The notes: generated by a model not told the origin, from the sequence alone. Counted from the first letter of the stretch, positions 1 to 12,896 are shown. The stretch is 64,000 bases of DNA from Kalaharituber pfeilii (GCA_015179045.1 WHUZ01000003.1:2046001-2110000); one strand, 5' to 3'. Numbers and translations: made by a program.

Positions 1-659
1 GCTATTTTTTGTAGATTGCATATATTAATTATTTAATAAATTCATAATTTGCTACATATTGGCATTTTCCGAGAGCTCAGAGCGACTGTGAAGCATAATA
101 TGCGCAAGCATGAAATAGGCAGTTCTATTATGCTATAGGCGAGGACGAGAATAAGCAGTACGTTCCGGATGTGGGCCAGAATACCCAGTGCCTTGTGGAT
201 GCCCACCTTATGTTATTGAATAATTAAATATCATCCCCTCCCTCTGCATCAGGACATCCACCACTGCCTCCACAAATTCTCTGAGTTAGTCCGCCTCCCC
301 TTCGGTGGTGGACACCTTTTCCTACTGGCACTGGCTTGTCATGCTGTCAAATGACACTGATGCAGCTCAAATGGTATAGTGCCTGGCTCAATTTGACACC
401 GCAAGTCAGCATCTGCTTTAACTCTTACACCAACCTGTTAAAAAATTGACGGGTGCCGAAATCGAACCGAAACCCAAGCCGGTTTCTTGAGAATGGCTGA
501 TTTGGACCGAAACTATCTTGGAAACTGAGCCGAGTGTGGGCGCTACTATAGGTGGTTCAGAAGTTCCGCGAAGTTATCACAATTTCGAAGCGAACAGCTG
601 GTCTACCTGTCCAACAATGTTACCTGTGCTGAGTGTCATGGCGTAAAAGTTATCATCTG
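1..659. other. no gene seen
   Basis: I see no convincing coding region, RNA gene or tail-type retroposon here. All reading frames are short. The stretch ends where LINE-like coding similarity begins. Confidence 0.4.
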
Positions 660-1746
660 ATGCGGTCCGAGAGCCGCAGTCAGGATGTGACTGCCGATGA
701 AAGACCCGGAACGAGAAACAAGGTACATGAGAGGGTCAATGGAGCATCACGTACCCCTCCCCAGACACATCCACCCCATTCACCCCCGGGACACACCCAA
801 GGAAGACTGGGAATCCATCAATGCAAAAGAAGAGGACGAGGGATGGACGGGGGTCTATACGGATGGGAGCAGGATAGAAGACAAAGCAGGCGCCGGAGCA
901 CACTGCCAGGGAAGGAACACATCCTAATACTTGGGGACACGATGCACGGTGAATGACGTAGAAATGATTGCGGTAGGTGAGGTAATGAAGAGGGAAGGGG
1001 AGATACTGATTATTACTGATTTAAGGGTCACAATATCCAGAATGTAAAGAATAGCCAGGGGAGACCCAACACCAGAAGGACCGGCGAGAATGGAAGAGAG
1101 CGATGGGAAGAAAGAATAACCCGGGGAGATAAAGACATAGCGATCATGTGGGTAAAATCACACAAAGGTGTGAAGGGTAACACGGAGGCAGACATGGCGG
1201 CGAAGGTCAGCACGGCGATGCAATATCAGGACGAAGTGGTTACAGAGGCGGGAATGCGGCAACACGCCAGAGAACGGAGAGCGGAGGAGAGAAAGAGACT
1301 GTAGCTGACATACCGGCCTCTGGAATATTTGGGGAAAAGAAAGAGGGTGGCCACTCTCGCGGGAATCATGGGGGACAAAGGACTGAAGCAGTGCAGACAT
1401 AAGATAGGCAAAGACGACTCACCAGAATGCAGATGGTGCGGCAGGGCATACGAAAACTTTGCGCACATCATGAACGACTGCGGAGAGTGGAAGAAGAGAC
1501 TGCCAGGGGAGGAGGAGGACCTGAGACGACCGACGAAATCGGAGAAAGAGGGGGTAGTACTAGCAGATGTGCTAGATTGGGCAGCGGAGTGAAGGCTTTT
1601 CCTGATGCGTAGTCACACTTACTCTCATTGTGTAAACCTTCCTTTATTCCTTAGCTATACAATATCTATATAGGCATATAACCTCGCCATAGCCTAAGAG
1701 GCGGCATGCGAGTAATGAAATAAAAAAAAAAAAAAAAAAAAAAAAA
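660..1746 (+). mobile_element. LINE 3' fragment (RNase H + zinc finger + family A tail)
   Basis: This is the 5'-truncated 3' part of a non-LTR retrotransposon of the I/Tad type. Frames broken by indels encode RNase H motifs in order: YTDGSR near 857-874, a VNDVEM segment near 948-965, a TD motif near 1015, then an H-x-G..GN-x-EAD motif near 1160-1195. A finger-like C-x2-C..H-x4-C (CRWC, near 1427) follows, then a stop near 1590, a 3' UTR, the family A hairpin (1687-1717) and poly(A). No reverse transcriptase domain is present, and the 5' junction and TSD were not resolved. It shares its 3' end with the short family A insertions elsewhere. Confidence 0.8.
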
Positions 1747-2871
1747 CTGCCCCGAGATGTTCTGGGATGGGGTGGGGACGGCGGTAGGGGGCGGGGGGGA
1801 TGGAAGTGGGTATAAGGATGTGGTGGGGTGTTAGGCAGGGGAGGTATATTGCCAATGGGGATCTGGGGTGCAGGTGGGGTAGAGATGCAAAGGGAAGGTA
1901 GAATTGAGTTGTGTAAGTATTGTGCATGTGGAGCTCAATTGGTTATGGACACGAAGCGTAGGTTTTTGAATGTGGTGTTTTGATTTGATTTGTGTACTAG
2001 TAGCACGGATGAATGGTTATAGTTAGTCTGACTTAGGTGGTTAAGAAATCGAAAGAATATGTTATTATTTTGCCATTTCAATTGATTGAAAGATGCTGCA
2101 AAGACAGGAACCTTGCACAGAGAGCTAGCCACATGCAGGGTGGGGATAAAAGGTAGTATACAGAGTTAATTATGATTGTGTCGCCGGGAAGCTGATAATT
2201 TAGGGTTGGCTGGGCGACTCATCAGGGATTTCTTGGGTGAGTATGCATATTCTGTATGGTAGAGTAGTTCCGACAACAAAGACATCTCCTCCTCTTCTTT
2301 TCTTTTTCTTTCACACCCGCACACGCCCATCAGTCGTACTCTTTGTTCCGCCAGCATCCTCCATCCCAGTCCATTGAAAGGCACTAGTACTGTGCTCGAG
2401 TAGTCTGTCGTCTTACAGTGTAGGCCATTATTTAGTCTGCTTATAGACCCCCGCTACTGGGTAGGTCGTTCAATTATTTTATTAGAATATGATTTCTTTT
2501 GCTGGGATTCTTTTCGCTGCTGCCTCGGATTGTTGAAAAAGAAAAAAAAAAAAGGTAAAGAAAATAAATACAGTACTGTACAGTATGACAACGTTTGGGT
2601 GGAGCAATGTTCGGTAGGCGAAAGCTTACTGTAAGCATTTCCTACCGCAGTACTCCAATAAGCTTTCACAACAATATCGTACGACATGTTAAGACTGACA
2701 GCAATAATTCTTCAACGATTTGGTGTTCTTTTGCTGCAATGTCGTTAGGTGAAAAGCTGAGCTTTGAGCAAGGATCTGAGATGACGTAGTGTACTTTCCA
2801 TGCGAGCAAGGCGAAGAACTACCGTAGTAACTAAATTGCGGGGTAGGTTAGATGCAGCGTTCTCCAGCTTA
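1747..2871. other. no gene recognised
   Basis: There are pyrimidine/purine-rich tracts and short frames without recognisable domains. A small hairpin (GGTAGG/CCTACC arms near 2620-2650) is visible. Nothing here can be supported as a gene. Confidence 0.4.
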
Positions 2872-3392
2872 TCTCTTGGGTGGGCAAAACTTCGCTAAAT
2901 TCGATGCACTAGTTTCACTACTTTTGGTCCTTGTCATGCCAATCAATCATATCAAATTTGCAACAACACATTTACTTGTAGGATTGCACTCGCCTACTAC
3001 GAGGCTGATGAGACTGTATAAGCCCATATTATATTGACTGCTAGGACTAACTACATGATCTAATAGTTATGCTGTTGCCATTCTGTGGAAATAGTAAAAA
3101 CAATACTGGTTCTGACAAAGCGATACACGACATATTGCACAAATTTATAATAGTATTTAATATCTCACTACAAGTGCTTTGACCTTCCTTTCAAGTACTG
3201 TAACAAATAACTTCGAGAACGTTCTAGTAGATATAAAGACATTGAATAGATATGCGCTGTTCCCGTGCCTAAGATATATGTACTGGCCATTGCTTGAGGT
3301 CAGGAATTTGATAGTACACAGACCCTCTTGGCTGGACGCCACACAGTGAAACTAGTGCATCGAATTTAGCGAAGTTTTGCCCACCCAAGAGA
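2872..3392. mobile_element. MITE with 48 bp perfect TIRs, TA target
   Basis: Positions 2872-2919 and 3345-3392 are perfect 48 bp inverted repeats beginning TCTCTTGGGTGGGCAAAAC. The element is flanked on both sides by TA, the hallmark target duplication of Tc1/mariner/pogo elements. At 521 bp with no transposase frame it is non-autonomous. Perfect arms suggest it is young. Confidence 0.85.
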
Positions 3393-4082
3393 TAAAAACA
3401 TAGCACAGAATATATCAGTAAGAAAAGCAAAAAAATCACGTAACATGCTTCAGTATCCCTGATTCTGAGACAGAAATGAGCTTGAAGAATTCCTCGCTGC
3501 ATTACTGTTATTTCGTGATAAGGGGGTCGCACATTCAGCTGCCTGTCTAATGCACCCGATGCCAACGTGGCAGGGTTTTAATCCATATGTGCTGCATTAC
3601 GTACTTCTGTAAGGTGCTGTAGATATCGTTTTGCGATGGTCATATCGATCATACCTGCCCCTATGGCTAGTTGTCATGCGAACTTTGCACGGCAAGCGCC
3701 AACACACCGCACTACTCTACCCTGGAACACTGCCTGCTTCCGTACTGTAGTTGATGATTTTGCCGTTGGCAATTCTGCGCTGGGCTCCAGAAGTGATTGT
3801 TTTATGCAATGTGCCAGTTGTTATGTCAGTTGATGAGTTTGATAGGGCTCGCTCTTATCATAATCAGTATTTGTTGTCATATTCAACGGGCGTTCATACA
3901 GTTAGCTTTCCAACGTGGCATTAATTGTTTCACACTTGCATACTTTCATCATGCCAGTTATTACTTAATTATCCCGTGCTATCACCTGGATGGACAGACA
4001 TTGGATCCAAACTCAAATCCAAGCTCCTCAAATCGTAAATTCTGAATCTTCCATCACACTTTGGATCGGAAGATTTTTGGTT
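3393..4082. other. no gene recognised
   Basis: Only short frames without motifs are present. This could be upstream sequence of the ankyrin gene starting at 4625. Confidence 0.35.
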
Positions 4083-4094
4083 GAGTTGTGGGGA

Positions 4095-4184
4095 TTTTTT
4101 TTTTTTTTTTTTCCATCACGTAACCCCGCTTACACGCTAAGCCATGAAAAGCCCGGAGGCAGGCTTAACAAAGATCTCCACACC
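4095..4184 (-). mobile_element. family B short retroposon tail
   Basis: A poly(T) run is followed by the reverse complement of the family B 3' end (ACCCCGCTT..) and its upstream GCCCGGAGGCAGGCTT segment. It is flanked by a 12 bp TSD, GAGTTGTGGGGA, at 4083-4094 and 4185-4196. Confidence 0.85.
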
Positions 4185-7100
4185 GAGTTGTGGGGAACGG
4201 CACTCCACTGCAGGTCTCATATCCAAAGCGCATTCAATCGACTATCCCGGTCCTCGAGATCATCTCGTATTGCCCCGGTCAGGTGTACCCCTTCGGTACA
4301 GGCACGGACCCTTACCAGTGCGGCTGATTTACTTTTCTCGTTCGGCTCACTAGCGTTAACTGTTGGCAATTTTATACTGCATTTTCGGCTTTGTCAATAC
4401 TCTTTCTGCAAAGCATATAATTCAACAACTGGAATTTTGCAGAAGATATTATTTTCCGAGCCGTAACTGCTATATATCCCATTGTCTTCATATACATACA
4501 TCTCGTCGATCTCAAATTGTTCAACCTTTGACTAGGTATTTTCGCAAGTGCAGCCATATCCACATTCACCGCTTACAATTGCAAGCTTTTTCTAACAAGG
4601 GTTGCCCAACCGGAAGTAACGTCAATGAAGAACTACTCAGAGTGGCAGATATTTATCTGGACCGCACTTTGCCAATTTCCACTGATTGTTTTAGCTCAGT
4701 CAGATGTTGGGGATGAGTTCTCAAACAATCTGTTCAGTGATCTGGGTTAGTACCTGTCATCCAACACCTGCACATGTGTACAGTAATCAATTTAGGAAGA
4801 TACTTCAGCTGCTGATATTAGCAATTTTATTGCAATTAAATTGTAGCACCACTTTTGACTCTTTTCGGCGAACGTGTAGCGACACAGTACCTCCGGCACA
4901 GCACGCATCCTCTCGAAAGTGTGATTTTTGCATGTGGACCACTGGGGGTTCTGACGGCGATAACGTCCGCAATTAGGGTAGGTGGGAGCAGGGCACTCAA
5001 GGCAATCATCGGGAGAGCAGAGGAGGCAGATGCAACAGCAGAAATTGAACTTCTCAGGTATGTCATTAGTTCATGATCATTTACTGTATTTGTCATCTAT
5101 CTGTGCAGGGACGCGTGGGGCGGTTTGATTTTCGTTTATACTCAGTACACATATGGACCTCCCAATTGTTTCCTTCCCTCCCAGATATCTAAAATTGAGG
5201 CTGCCAATTAAAGTTATCATGATTACCTTAAAACCCAACACCCATTTCACCTCTCAGAAATGTTTTGTAAACCTACATGGATACTAATTGCATTTCCCGA
5301 TAGCTCCACTTCTACCGATGTTTGCGAATTATGGAATGGTGTTGGCATTGTGCGGGTAATTGGAAAGCCAGAGATACTCGAACTGGTTATAGATGATAAT
5401 CAAGGCGTGAAGCGTAAGGCATTTGATTCTGGAAGATATTTGGATCTGCTCTTATGGTTTTCTTCCTTCAGGTACCCGAGTCCAAAAATCAAATGCAAAA
5501 CCAGAGTCTGCGAAACACTCGTATGGACTCTACACTCGTAAGGAAGGGATGCGTCCTAATGTGAGTACCTGCCAGCTGTTTAGTGCTTCTCAAGCTTATA
5601 AATCTCATTTCTGATATTATAGCACCTGGTTGGTGAAAAAATTGACAATGCACCAAATATCTCCTTCAATACTATTGGCAGTGCTATCCACATATGGGAG
5701 TTGTATATCACCGCTACCATTGGTGTGCTTCTACAAATTGGTGTGCTGGTATTTGATGGATTTGCAACATATTATTGGCAGTGGTCAAAGGGAGGAGCTA
5801 CTATTGCTCGATATGCATTTCCCTTGACCATAGTTGGGACTTCGCTATTGGTTGTGGGAATATATCTTTGTGCTCATATCATCGAGATAAGCACAAAGGA
5901 GCTGGAGTGGGTGCCAAAGGAGCTGGAGGGGGACACTAGGAAGCCTTCACGTGCCATATGGGTGCAAAGGCACAAGACTGTTGCAGATCAAGCGTTTCAA
6001 TCCTTTGCAATCTATGCTCCCATTGGAGCTCGGCGCAAGCATCTGATGACCTCACACCGGCTTCCTCAGAGCAATAAGCTTCACAAGCTAACTTGGTTTG
6101 CAACGTCTCTAAGTGTTATAGGTATGAAGATTATTAAACCTTGTCCAGCTAGTTGGGAGTGAGAATTCTGAAGATTAGAAGCTAATTATCTGCGATGTAC
6201 TAAAGCTTTCATTCTTCAATTTGTTGGGTGAGCAGTTCAAATACCCTAAACTGGTGCAATAGAGTACTTGTTTTACATAAGAACTAACATCTCATGCCTG
6301 CTAACTTATAGGCTGCGAGCAATGCATTTTTCTGCATCAATCGGGCAGCTTATCGTTACTGTAATTATGACCTTACTGCGTGTTTTAATTCGACGGCATA
6401 TCTCTCGCCCACCAATGCCACTAAGCGAGTTGGACGAAACCGATAACACATATGGTTACTCTGTTGAGTCGCTCCGCGAGGGATTCGAGCTTGACGATAT
6501 TGCAATGAAGCATCAGAAATGTGACACCTGGCATGTCGTAACCTACCCGATATTTGCAGTGACACAAGATCATCACCATGAGGAGAATTTACCGAATTTG
6601 CAGAATCGCAGCCAGGAAAGTGTACCGACTGGCCTTGCAGAGAAAGTGCTGGGCACCCGAATGAGACTTGAAGAGTTGTTGTCTACACAGTGGGATCACG
6701 AATGTCATGCTCAAGCAATAAAATTGTCCAATACCATTTCTGATATCATGAACCACGTGTGGACTTCAGCAGAAGCTGGCAAACTCGTTAACCTCATTGA
6801 CGACACTGATCTGGGCGAGTTCTGGTGGAATATTCCTGTGCAAGCAAAATTAGGGTCACGGCGTCAGAAGAGCATAGCTAGACTTGTTGGTATAAGTACT
6901 CAAATCTTTTTGGCCAGTGGTGCACCGCCTCTAGTGGAGTTCATCAAACTTTCTGCAGAGAGAAAAAAGGTTGACGGAAAGTGGACCCCATGGCAGGTCA
7001 ATTCTTCGCGAATTGAGGCATTACTTCAGCTATGGATGCTCCACTTAAAAGAAAAGCCTGTCACTAATAGCAATACCCTTTGGCTACTGTGTCCTCGAGA

Positions 7101-8583
7101 TCCGAAAACTGAAATTCTTCTTGCAGATTGCTGGATCAGTCGGGGAATTACTACTGTAGGAGGGAAAACAATAGAAGAAATATGTCGAGACCACAATATA
7201 TTGGAAACGAATGACCGAGACGAGGATATATCGGAAACGAATGACCGAGACGAGGATATATTGGAAATAAGTGACATAAAAGAGGACATAGACAGCTCTA
7301 GACGCACACTCGACTATCATCGCATCATCGGGTATATCGCCATGCTTTCTGACCAGCAATCCCTAAACAACAGATCTCCGATTGCGAATCTGAACTCCGA
7401 CCTTGCCGATGCCACCATTTCACGAGCCATTATCAAGCCGATGAGCTTGGTCTCAATGGGTACACAATGCATCCTATATCAATTTTTCTACCATCTGGCT
7501 GCCAACTGCATCGAAAGCATAACTAGCGACACCCGTATCATGGAGTCTCATAACTCATTACCTATACTTATGAATGACACCATTAGTGACCTTGCACATA
7601 CGGCCCAAAATCATGATGCACTTGCTGTTGATGATGCGTACAGGTTGATTGTGTGCTCCTTAAATGCTGCTAAGAAACTTCCTCTCTTAGATGCCGAATG
7701 GATGCAGAGAACTTTGACGGTCCTTACAGTTGACTCCAACAAGCCTGACTTTGCAGAGCTCAACCAATATATTTCACTAATTTCTCATATGCACCCGCTA
7801 TGCCAATCACCTGCGGAGAGATTTGGTCAGGAAAAGCACCTATGTTCTGCAGTAACCAATATTGTTCTCCAGGTTATAGAGCTCTGTGATAACAATTTAC
7901 GAAATAACGTGGACAAGCAGGTACAGCAACATATATCTCGCACAGGAGAGCTTATACTAAACTTCAAGGACCTTTTCCAAGTTTCTCCGCATGTAGAGAA
8001 CACTCATAACCACACAAATAGTAACAAGGAGAGCTCAGCAGCGTCTCTATGCATCACAAAACTTCTGGATATTCCAATTACGGAAGCTTGCAGCATGCTT
8101 CAGGACTCTGCCATCAACATCAATGGGCGGGACGAGTTGGGATCAACGGCATTAGAAAAGGCGGCATACCATGGACGGATTGGTGTGGTCATGCTGTTGC
8201 TTCTTCGTGGAGCGAAGCTAGGAGATCAAGGTGCAAGGAAACCTTTATATTGGGCTTTGGAAGGTGGAAATCGGTCGAATGGAACCCCGGAAGTCACTTG
8301 CCTTGAAATCATCAGGATGTTTATCAATCAAGGAGCACCTGTGCGCTCACAACAGAATGAAGGCGATGGCTTAGATGATGGTGTGTCGCTCTTAGAAATG
8401 GCCATAGGCCTTAAGTTCTATCAGGTTGTGGAGGTTTTACTCCGACATTTCGCATCCCCAATCCACTCCCCAGAAGTTTCGGCCTGGGAACCACAGATGA
8501 CGTTGCTGAACCTCGCTTTGTCCCAGGGGCGTAAGCTCCTGGTGAAGTTCCTGGTCAATAGGGAGCCTGATTTCATGGCCAAC

Positions 8584-8987
8584 AATCGGGATGGTCACAC
8601 CCCACTGCACCGGGCAGCATCGGGGGGACATGCGGCTGTTGCAGAGCAGCTACTTGATCGGGGGGCCGATGTCGCAGCTAAGGATAACTTTGGTGACACC
8701 CCACTGCACCGTGCAGCATTGAAGGGACATGCAACTGTTGCAGAGCTGCTGCTTAATCGGGGGGCCGATGTCGCAGCTAAGTCTAACTTTGGTAACACCC
8801 CACTGCACCATGCAGCATCGGGGGGACATGCGGCTGTTGCAGAGCAGCTACTTGATCGGGGGGCCGATGTCGCAGCTAAGGCTAAGGATGGTGACACCCC
8901 ACTGCACCACGCAGCATCGGAGGGACATGCAGCTGTTGCAGAGCTGCTGCTTGATCGGGGGGCCGATGTCGCAGCTAAGAATAAGGT

Positions 8988-9024
<37 letters not shown>

Positions 9025-10080
9025 CATTACTCGCATGCCGCCCTATGGGCTATGGCGAGGTGTTTATTAAAAGGAAAGAAAGAGTAACTAATGCCTAACT
9101 ACATGGAATAAGGTTGATAAGACCCCACTGTACCGCGCAGCATGGGGGGGACATGCAGCTGTTGCAGAGCTGCTGCTTGATCGGGGGGCCGATGTCGCAG
9201 CTAAGGATAACTTTGGTAACACCCCACTGCACGATGCAGCATCGGAGGGACATGCGGCTGTTGCAGAGCTGCTACTTGATCGGGGGGCCGATGTCGCAGC
9301 TAAGAGTAATGATGGTGACACTCCACTGCACGACGCAGCATCGGAGGGACATGCGGCTGTTGCTGAGCGGCTACTTGATCGGGGGGCCGATGTCACAGCT
9401 AAGAATAAGGTTGGTAAGACCCCGCTGCACCGCGCAGCATGGGAGGGACATGCAGCTGTTGCAGAGCTGCTGCTTGATCGGGGGGCCGATCTCGCACCTA
9501 AGAGCAATGACGGTGACACCCCACTGCACGACGCAGCAACAAAGGGACATGCAGCTGTTGCAGAGCTGCTACTTGATCGGCGGGCCGATGTCACAGCTAA
9601 TGATAAGGATGGTGACACCCTACTGCACCACGCAGCACGGCAGGGACATGCAGCTGTTGCAGAGCTGCTGCTTGATCGGGGGCCGATGTCACAGCTGAGG
9701 CTAAGGATGGTGACACCCCACTGCACCATGCAGCATTGAAGGGACATGCAGCTGTTGCAGAGCTGCTGCTTAATCGGGGGGCCGATGTCGCAGCTAAGAA
9801 TAACTATGGTAACACCCCACTGCACTACGCAGCATCGGAGGGACATGTAGCTGTTGCAGAGCTGCTACTTGATCGGGGGGCCAATGTCGCAGCTAAGAAT
9901 AAGGTTGGTAAGACCCCGCTGCACTGCGCAGCATCGGAGGGACATGCAGCTGTTGCAGAGCTGCTGCTTGATCGGGGGGCCGATGTCGCAGCTAAGAATA
10001 AGGTTGGTAAGACCCCGCTGGACTGCGTACCATGGCGGGGTAACACAGCTGCTATACGGCTTCTGCTTGAACAGCGAGCT
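8584..10080 (+). repeat. tandem 99 bp ankyrin-coding repeats
   Basis: About 14 ankyrin units of 33 residues (TPLHHAASEGHAAVAELLL type) are encoded by 99 bp repeats that are nearly identical at the DNA level, indicating recent tandem expansion or gene conversion. The array is interrupted by the insertion at 8992-9105 and shifted in frame near 9677. Confidence 0.9.
8992..9105 (-). mobile_element. family A insertion inside the ankyrin exon
   Basis: Poly(T), the reverse complement of the family A hairpin, then about 60 bp of LINE 3' UTR like that at 11.6 kb. It is flanked by a 13 bp TSD, GAATAAGGTTGAT, at 8979-8991 and 9106-9118. Removing the element and one TSD copy restores the ankyrin reading frame exactly. 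Confidence 0.95.
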
Positions 10081-10383
10081 GGTATTGCAGCGAAGAATTC
10101 TGGGCGCCGTTGATGCACCTCTGCAGCTTTTAAGATCGCTGGAGGTCAGAAACCATGGAAGCGGGCGTGGAGTAGTATAATGTCCAAATCAAAGTCCAAT
10201 TTTTGTAGTCTATATCTCATTAATTTATAGCACTGAATCTGAAGAATTGATGAGTTATTTGATTCCTATAGCATCCTTCATGTCCATTGATATACGCGTC
10301 GTACATTGTGCTCATGCCTCACATGCCCCACACTGACAGAGCTCATTTGATGCACCGGCCCGTTTGCCTCCTGAGCCGCTATT

Positions 10384-11008
10384 TTTTCTTTATATATATA
10401 TCTTTACTATGGCGAGATAGGTGCATAGGAAATAAATGAGTGAAAACGAAATACAGGCAATGACACAAACAAGTAATAATGCTGTACATCAGCTCAATAC
10501 TCCAGTAACTCCATCAGTTCTTGTAAAGGATCACGCCCGCCTTCTCTCGCCTTTGAGGGGTTCTTCACTGCCTCTAGTCCCCTGCCATGGCAAACAGCTA
10601 CAAACAGGGTCATGTGAAATAAAAAAAAAAAAAAAAAACTGCCTCTAGTCCCCCAGGCCACTTCCTCTTCCAGACTTCGCATTTGTCCCAAACGTGTTCC
10701 GTTGTTTCTTCCTCCTCCCCGCACCATCGGCACTCTGGGCTGGTCTCCCTGCCTGTTTTGTGCCTCCAAGCTCTGAGGCCTTTCCCTCCCAGTAGACTAG
10801 GCCTGCCAGCCTGGCAGTCTGCCCTCCTAGCTGCTGCAGTGGTCTATACCTCAAGCCCAGCCTGTCTCTTTCTCTCGCCCTGTTGGCCTTTCCTGTCCCT
10901 CCATCTCAGTGGCTCCTTCAGGTAGACGGAATCCTCTTCCTCTCTCAGTATCGCCTCCCCTTCGAACCTTAAGGATCTGGGTTCTACCGGGATGACTCGG
11001 GACAGGTA
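10384..11008 (-). mobile_element. LINE 3' fragment
   Basis: On the minus strand the frames encode the zinc-finger region following RNase H (C-x2-C near 10730, then an E..H..C-x5-W pattern) and a 3' UTR ending at the CTATGGCGAG part of the family A end near 10410. It is interrupted by a family B insertion at 10583-10637. Its 5' junction coincides with the 63 bp inverted repeat at 11006. Confidence 0.7.
10583..10637 (+). mobile_element. family B short tail
   Basis: A CCTGCCATGG..CAGGGTCATGTGA end plus poly(A), flanked by a 16 bp TSD, ACTGCCTCTAGTCCCC, at 10567-10582 and 10638-10653. It lies within the LINE remnant. Confidence 0.9.
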
Positions 11009-11451
11009 GTTCCTTGTATGGTAAGCGGATCACCAGTGGCGTGCGCTAATATGCAGAGTATTCAAGGGTTACGATTCAGAGGTACCTAAGCTAAGATATT
11101 ATGTACAATACCTAAACAACTAAATAGATGCAGTGGAAGATACATGAGACCTTGATGCGGCAAGAATAACATCCTACATAGCTTGCGTATCCTCTTGAAG
11201 CTCAACTACACCTGAGGAGCCTTCCTTATGGCGCTTTCTAGTATTTCTTGCAGCAGCTGTTCATTCAGCCAACTCAGCACAGTCAGCAGAGGTCATAGCA
11301 TGCGCTTTAGCTTTTCCCTTGGTCTTTTCCTGATGAAATTGATTTAAACCTGATGGTACAAATTGCTGGATAATTGGCTGAGCACCATGACTAGCAGTTG
11401 TGCTGGTGAACATTCGTTGCATGTGGCTGGTATGAGTATGCTACAAACATG

Positions 11452-11454
<3 letters not shown>

Positions 11455-11490
<36 letters not shown>

Positions 11491-11526
11491 TCATTAATCG
11501 CATGCCGCCCTATGGGCTATGGCGAT
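11455..11526 (-). mobile_element. family A short tail
   Basis: Poly(T) plus the family A hairpin (loop ATA, TCGC/GCGA closing pairs), with a 13 bp TSD, TACAAACATGCAA, at 11442-11454 and 11527-11539. Confidence 0.95.
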
Positions 11527-11541
11527 TACAAACATGCAAAA

Positions 11542-11547
<6 letters not shown>

Positions 11548-11573
<26 letters not shown>

Positions 11574-11942
11574 TTTCAATATCATTACTCGCATGCCGCC
11601 CAATGGGCTATGGCGAGGTCTTTATTAAAGAAAGAAAAAGGTAACCATCCCTAACTACATGTGGTGCCCGCGATTCTCTTACATGGTGCGGGTGGTCAAT
11701 ACAGCCTACTTCCTCCGCCTGTCCGGCTCGTATTGCGTGGTCCTCAAAAACTTCCCGCCTAACCTGACTCTGTCTATGTCCGTCTCCTCCTCCAAATACA
11801 CCACGACCGAGCTGGTCTTCTTCCCTTCCTCCATCAGCTCGGCCTTTCGTCTCAACCACCTTATGCCCACGGTCTTGCCAAGTCTCTCGTTCCCAGACTC
11901 CAGCCACTTCCTCACCTTCCCCAAATCCTTCCTCAGCGCAAT
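11548..11942 (-). mobile_element. chimeric family A element: ORF1 tail joined to LINE 3' end
   Basis: Bounded by a 13 bp TSD, TGCAAAAAGCTTT (11535-11547 and 11943-11955). Read on the minus strand, it starts inside a Gag-like ORF1 segment (GKVRKWLESGNERLGKT.. EEGKKTSSVVVYLE.. GGKF), stops, and passes through a short segment with CACCCGCACCATGT directly into the family A 3' end and poly(A). The finger, reverse transcriptase and RNase H regions are missing. The same structure occurs at 44,806 and 58,478, so the deletion is inherited, not private to this copy. Confidence 0.85.
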
Positions 11943-11955
11943 TGCAAAAAGCTTT

Positions 11956-11998
11956 GCATATCATTGATCGCTTGCCGCCCATGGGGCTATGGCGATGC
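11956..11998 (-). mobile_element. family A tail remnant
   Basis: The family A end (GATCGCTTGCCGCCC..GGGCTATGGCGAT) without a long poly(T). It directly adjoins the TSD of the chimeric element, which probably inserted at its poly(A) end. Confidence 0.7.
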
Positions 11999-12370
11999 CT
12001 TCTCACCATTAAGGGTACCATATAACTGTTCTTGGTCATATAATGATCGCAGAAGGAGATGTTAGCCTTGATTAGTATATTGGTTCTGTGGTTGCTGTTG
12101 AGGGATTGTAATAGGTAGATCTGTAGGTACTTCTCTGTCGGTCATTGTCTATTTTATGGGTGTTATTGGACCTTTGATTTGCCAGTGTAGATAGAGAAGC
12201 TAAAGAGGAATCTGTTGATTTTCATAAACCACTACTACAAATCCATTAACTGATGTATAGTCTTGAAGACGATGCAATACATCATTCATAAAGGCGTACT
12301 GCTCTTCAGTAATTGGAGTACTTCAATGAAGCACAGGAATATCATACCTATCACCCATATTACCTATTTA

Positions 12371-12831
12371 TGTCAGGGTCTACCCGCGAAGGGGATATCC
12401 ACCCACATTGGCCTGTAAAGCTACTAGCGACAATTCGGCCTGATCAACCGATAGCTGCAGTCTGGCAATGAAACATGGGTCGGGCACGGATGTGTATCAC
12501 AAGGAATGCCGGCATGGTCAAAGCGTAGCGACAGCCACCGGACGGACCTCTAGGAGCAAAGCCACCGAATGGACCTCCAGGAGCAGAGCCACTGAACGGA
12601 CCTCCAGGAGCAGAGCCACCGGATGGACCTCTAGATGAGGCGAGGCAGTGGCTGAGGAATTCCTATAGATAGAACATCGTGATATCATAGCATAGAGAGA
12701 CAATAGAAGGAAGGCACGCCGGATTGACTATAAGAAGGGCCAGCTAGAGCTGCCCTGTCGAAAGGTCAAGCACCAAGCGTTGTTCTAAGTTACACCCTCA
12801 TATTTACTACATTATCGTAGAAACCGTAACA
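12371..12831 (-). mobile_element. solo LTR, family 2
   Basis: On the minus strand the sequence starts TGTTACGGTTTCTACGAT and ends ACCCTGACA, imperfectly inverted termini. It is flanked by the 5 bp TSD ATTTA (12366-12370 and 12832-12836). It is homologous in reverse orientation to the LTR at 56,401-56,977. A GGACCTCCAGGAGCAGAGCC-type tandem repeat lies at 12538-12640. Confidence 0.85.
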
Positions 12832-12896
12832 ATTTAGGTGTAAAAGGATATGCACAGGGGATAGGTATTGCTAAGAAGAATAAGACCGAGATGATA

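Larger units (their letters stand above)
4625..10113 (+). pseudogene. ankyrin-repeat membrane protein gene, disrupted
   Basis: Proposed exons are 4625-4745, 4847-5057, 5304-5560, 5623-6121, 6206-6227 (22 nt microexon) and 6312-10113. Splice phases agree at every join except exon 3, which is out by one base, suggesting a frameshift near 5420. The product starts with a hydrophobic leader (MKNYSEWQIF..), followed by membrane segments: one in exon 2 (IFACGPLGVLTAI), two in exon 4, and one or two around the microexon junction (FILQFVG). A long acidic linker follows, with a thrice-repeated ETNDRDEDI-type motif near 7190-7280, then ankyrin repeats. The architecture matches a known class of uncharacterised fungal ankyrin membrane proteins. 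Two lesions kill the repeat region: a family A insertion at 8992-9105, and a lost G in a G-run near 9677 that shifts frame. After removing both, the repeats run on to a stop at 10111-10113. Role unknown. Confidence 0.75.

Noticed and set aside
8584..10080. CRISPR-like or satellite array
   Set aside because: The 99 bp periodicity is coding ankyrin repeats with open frame and no spacers.
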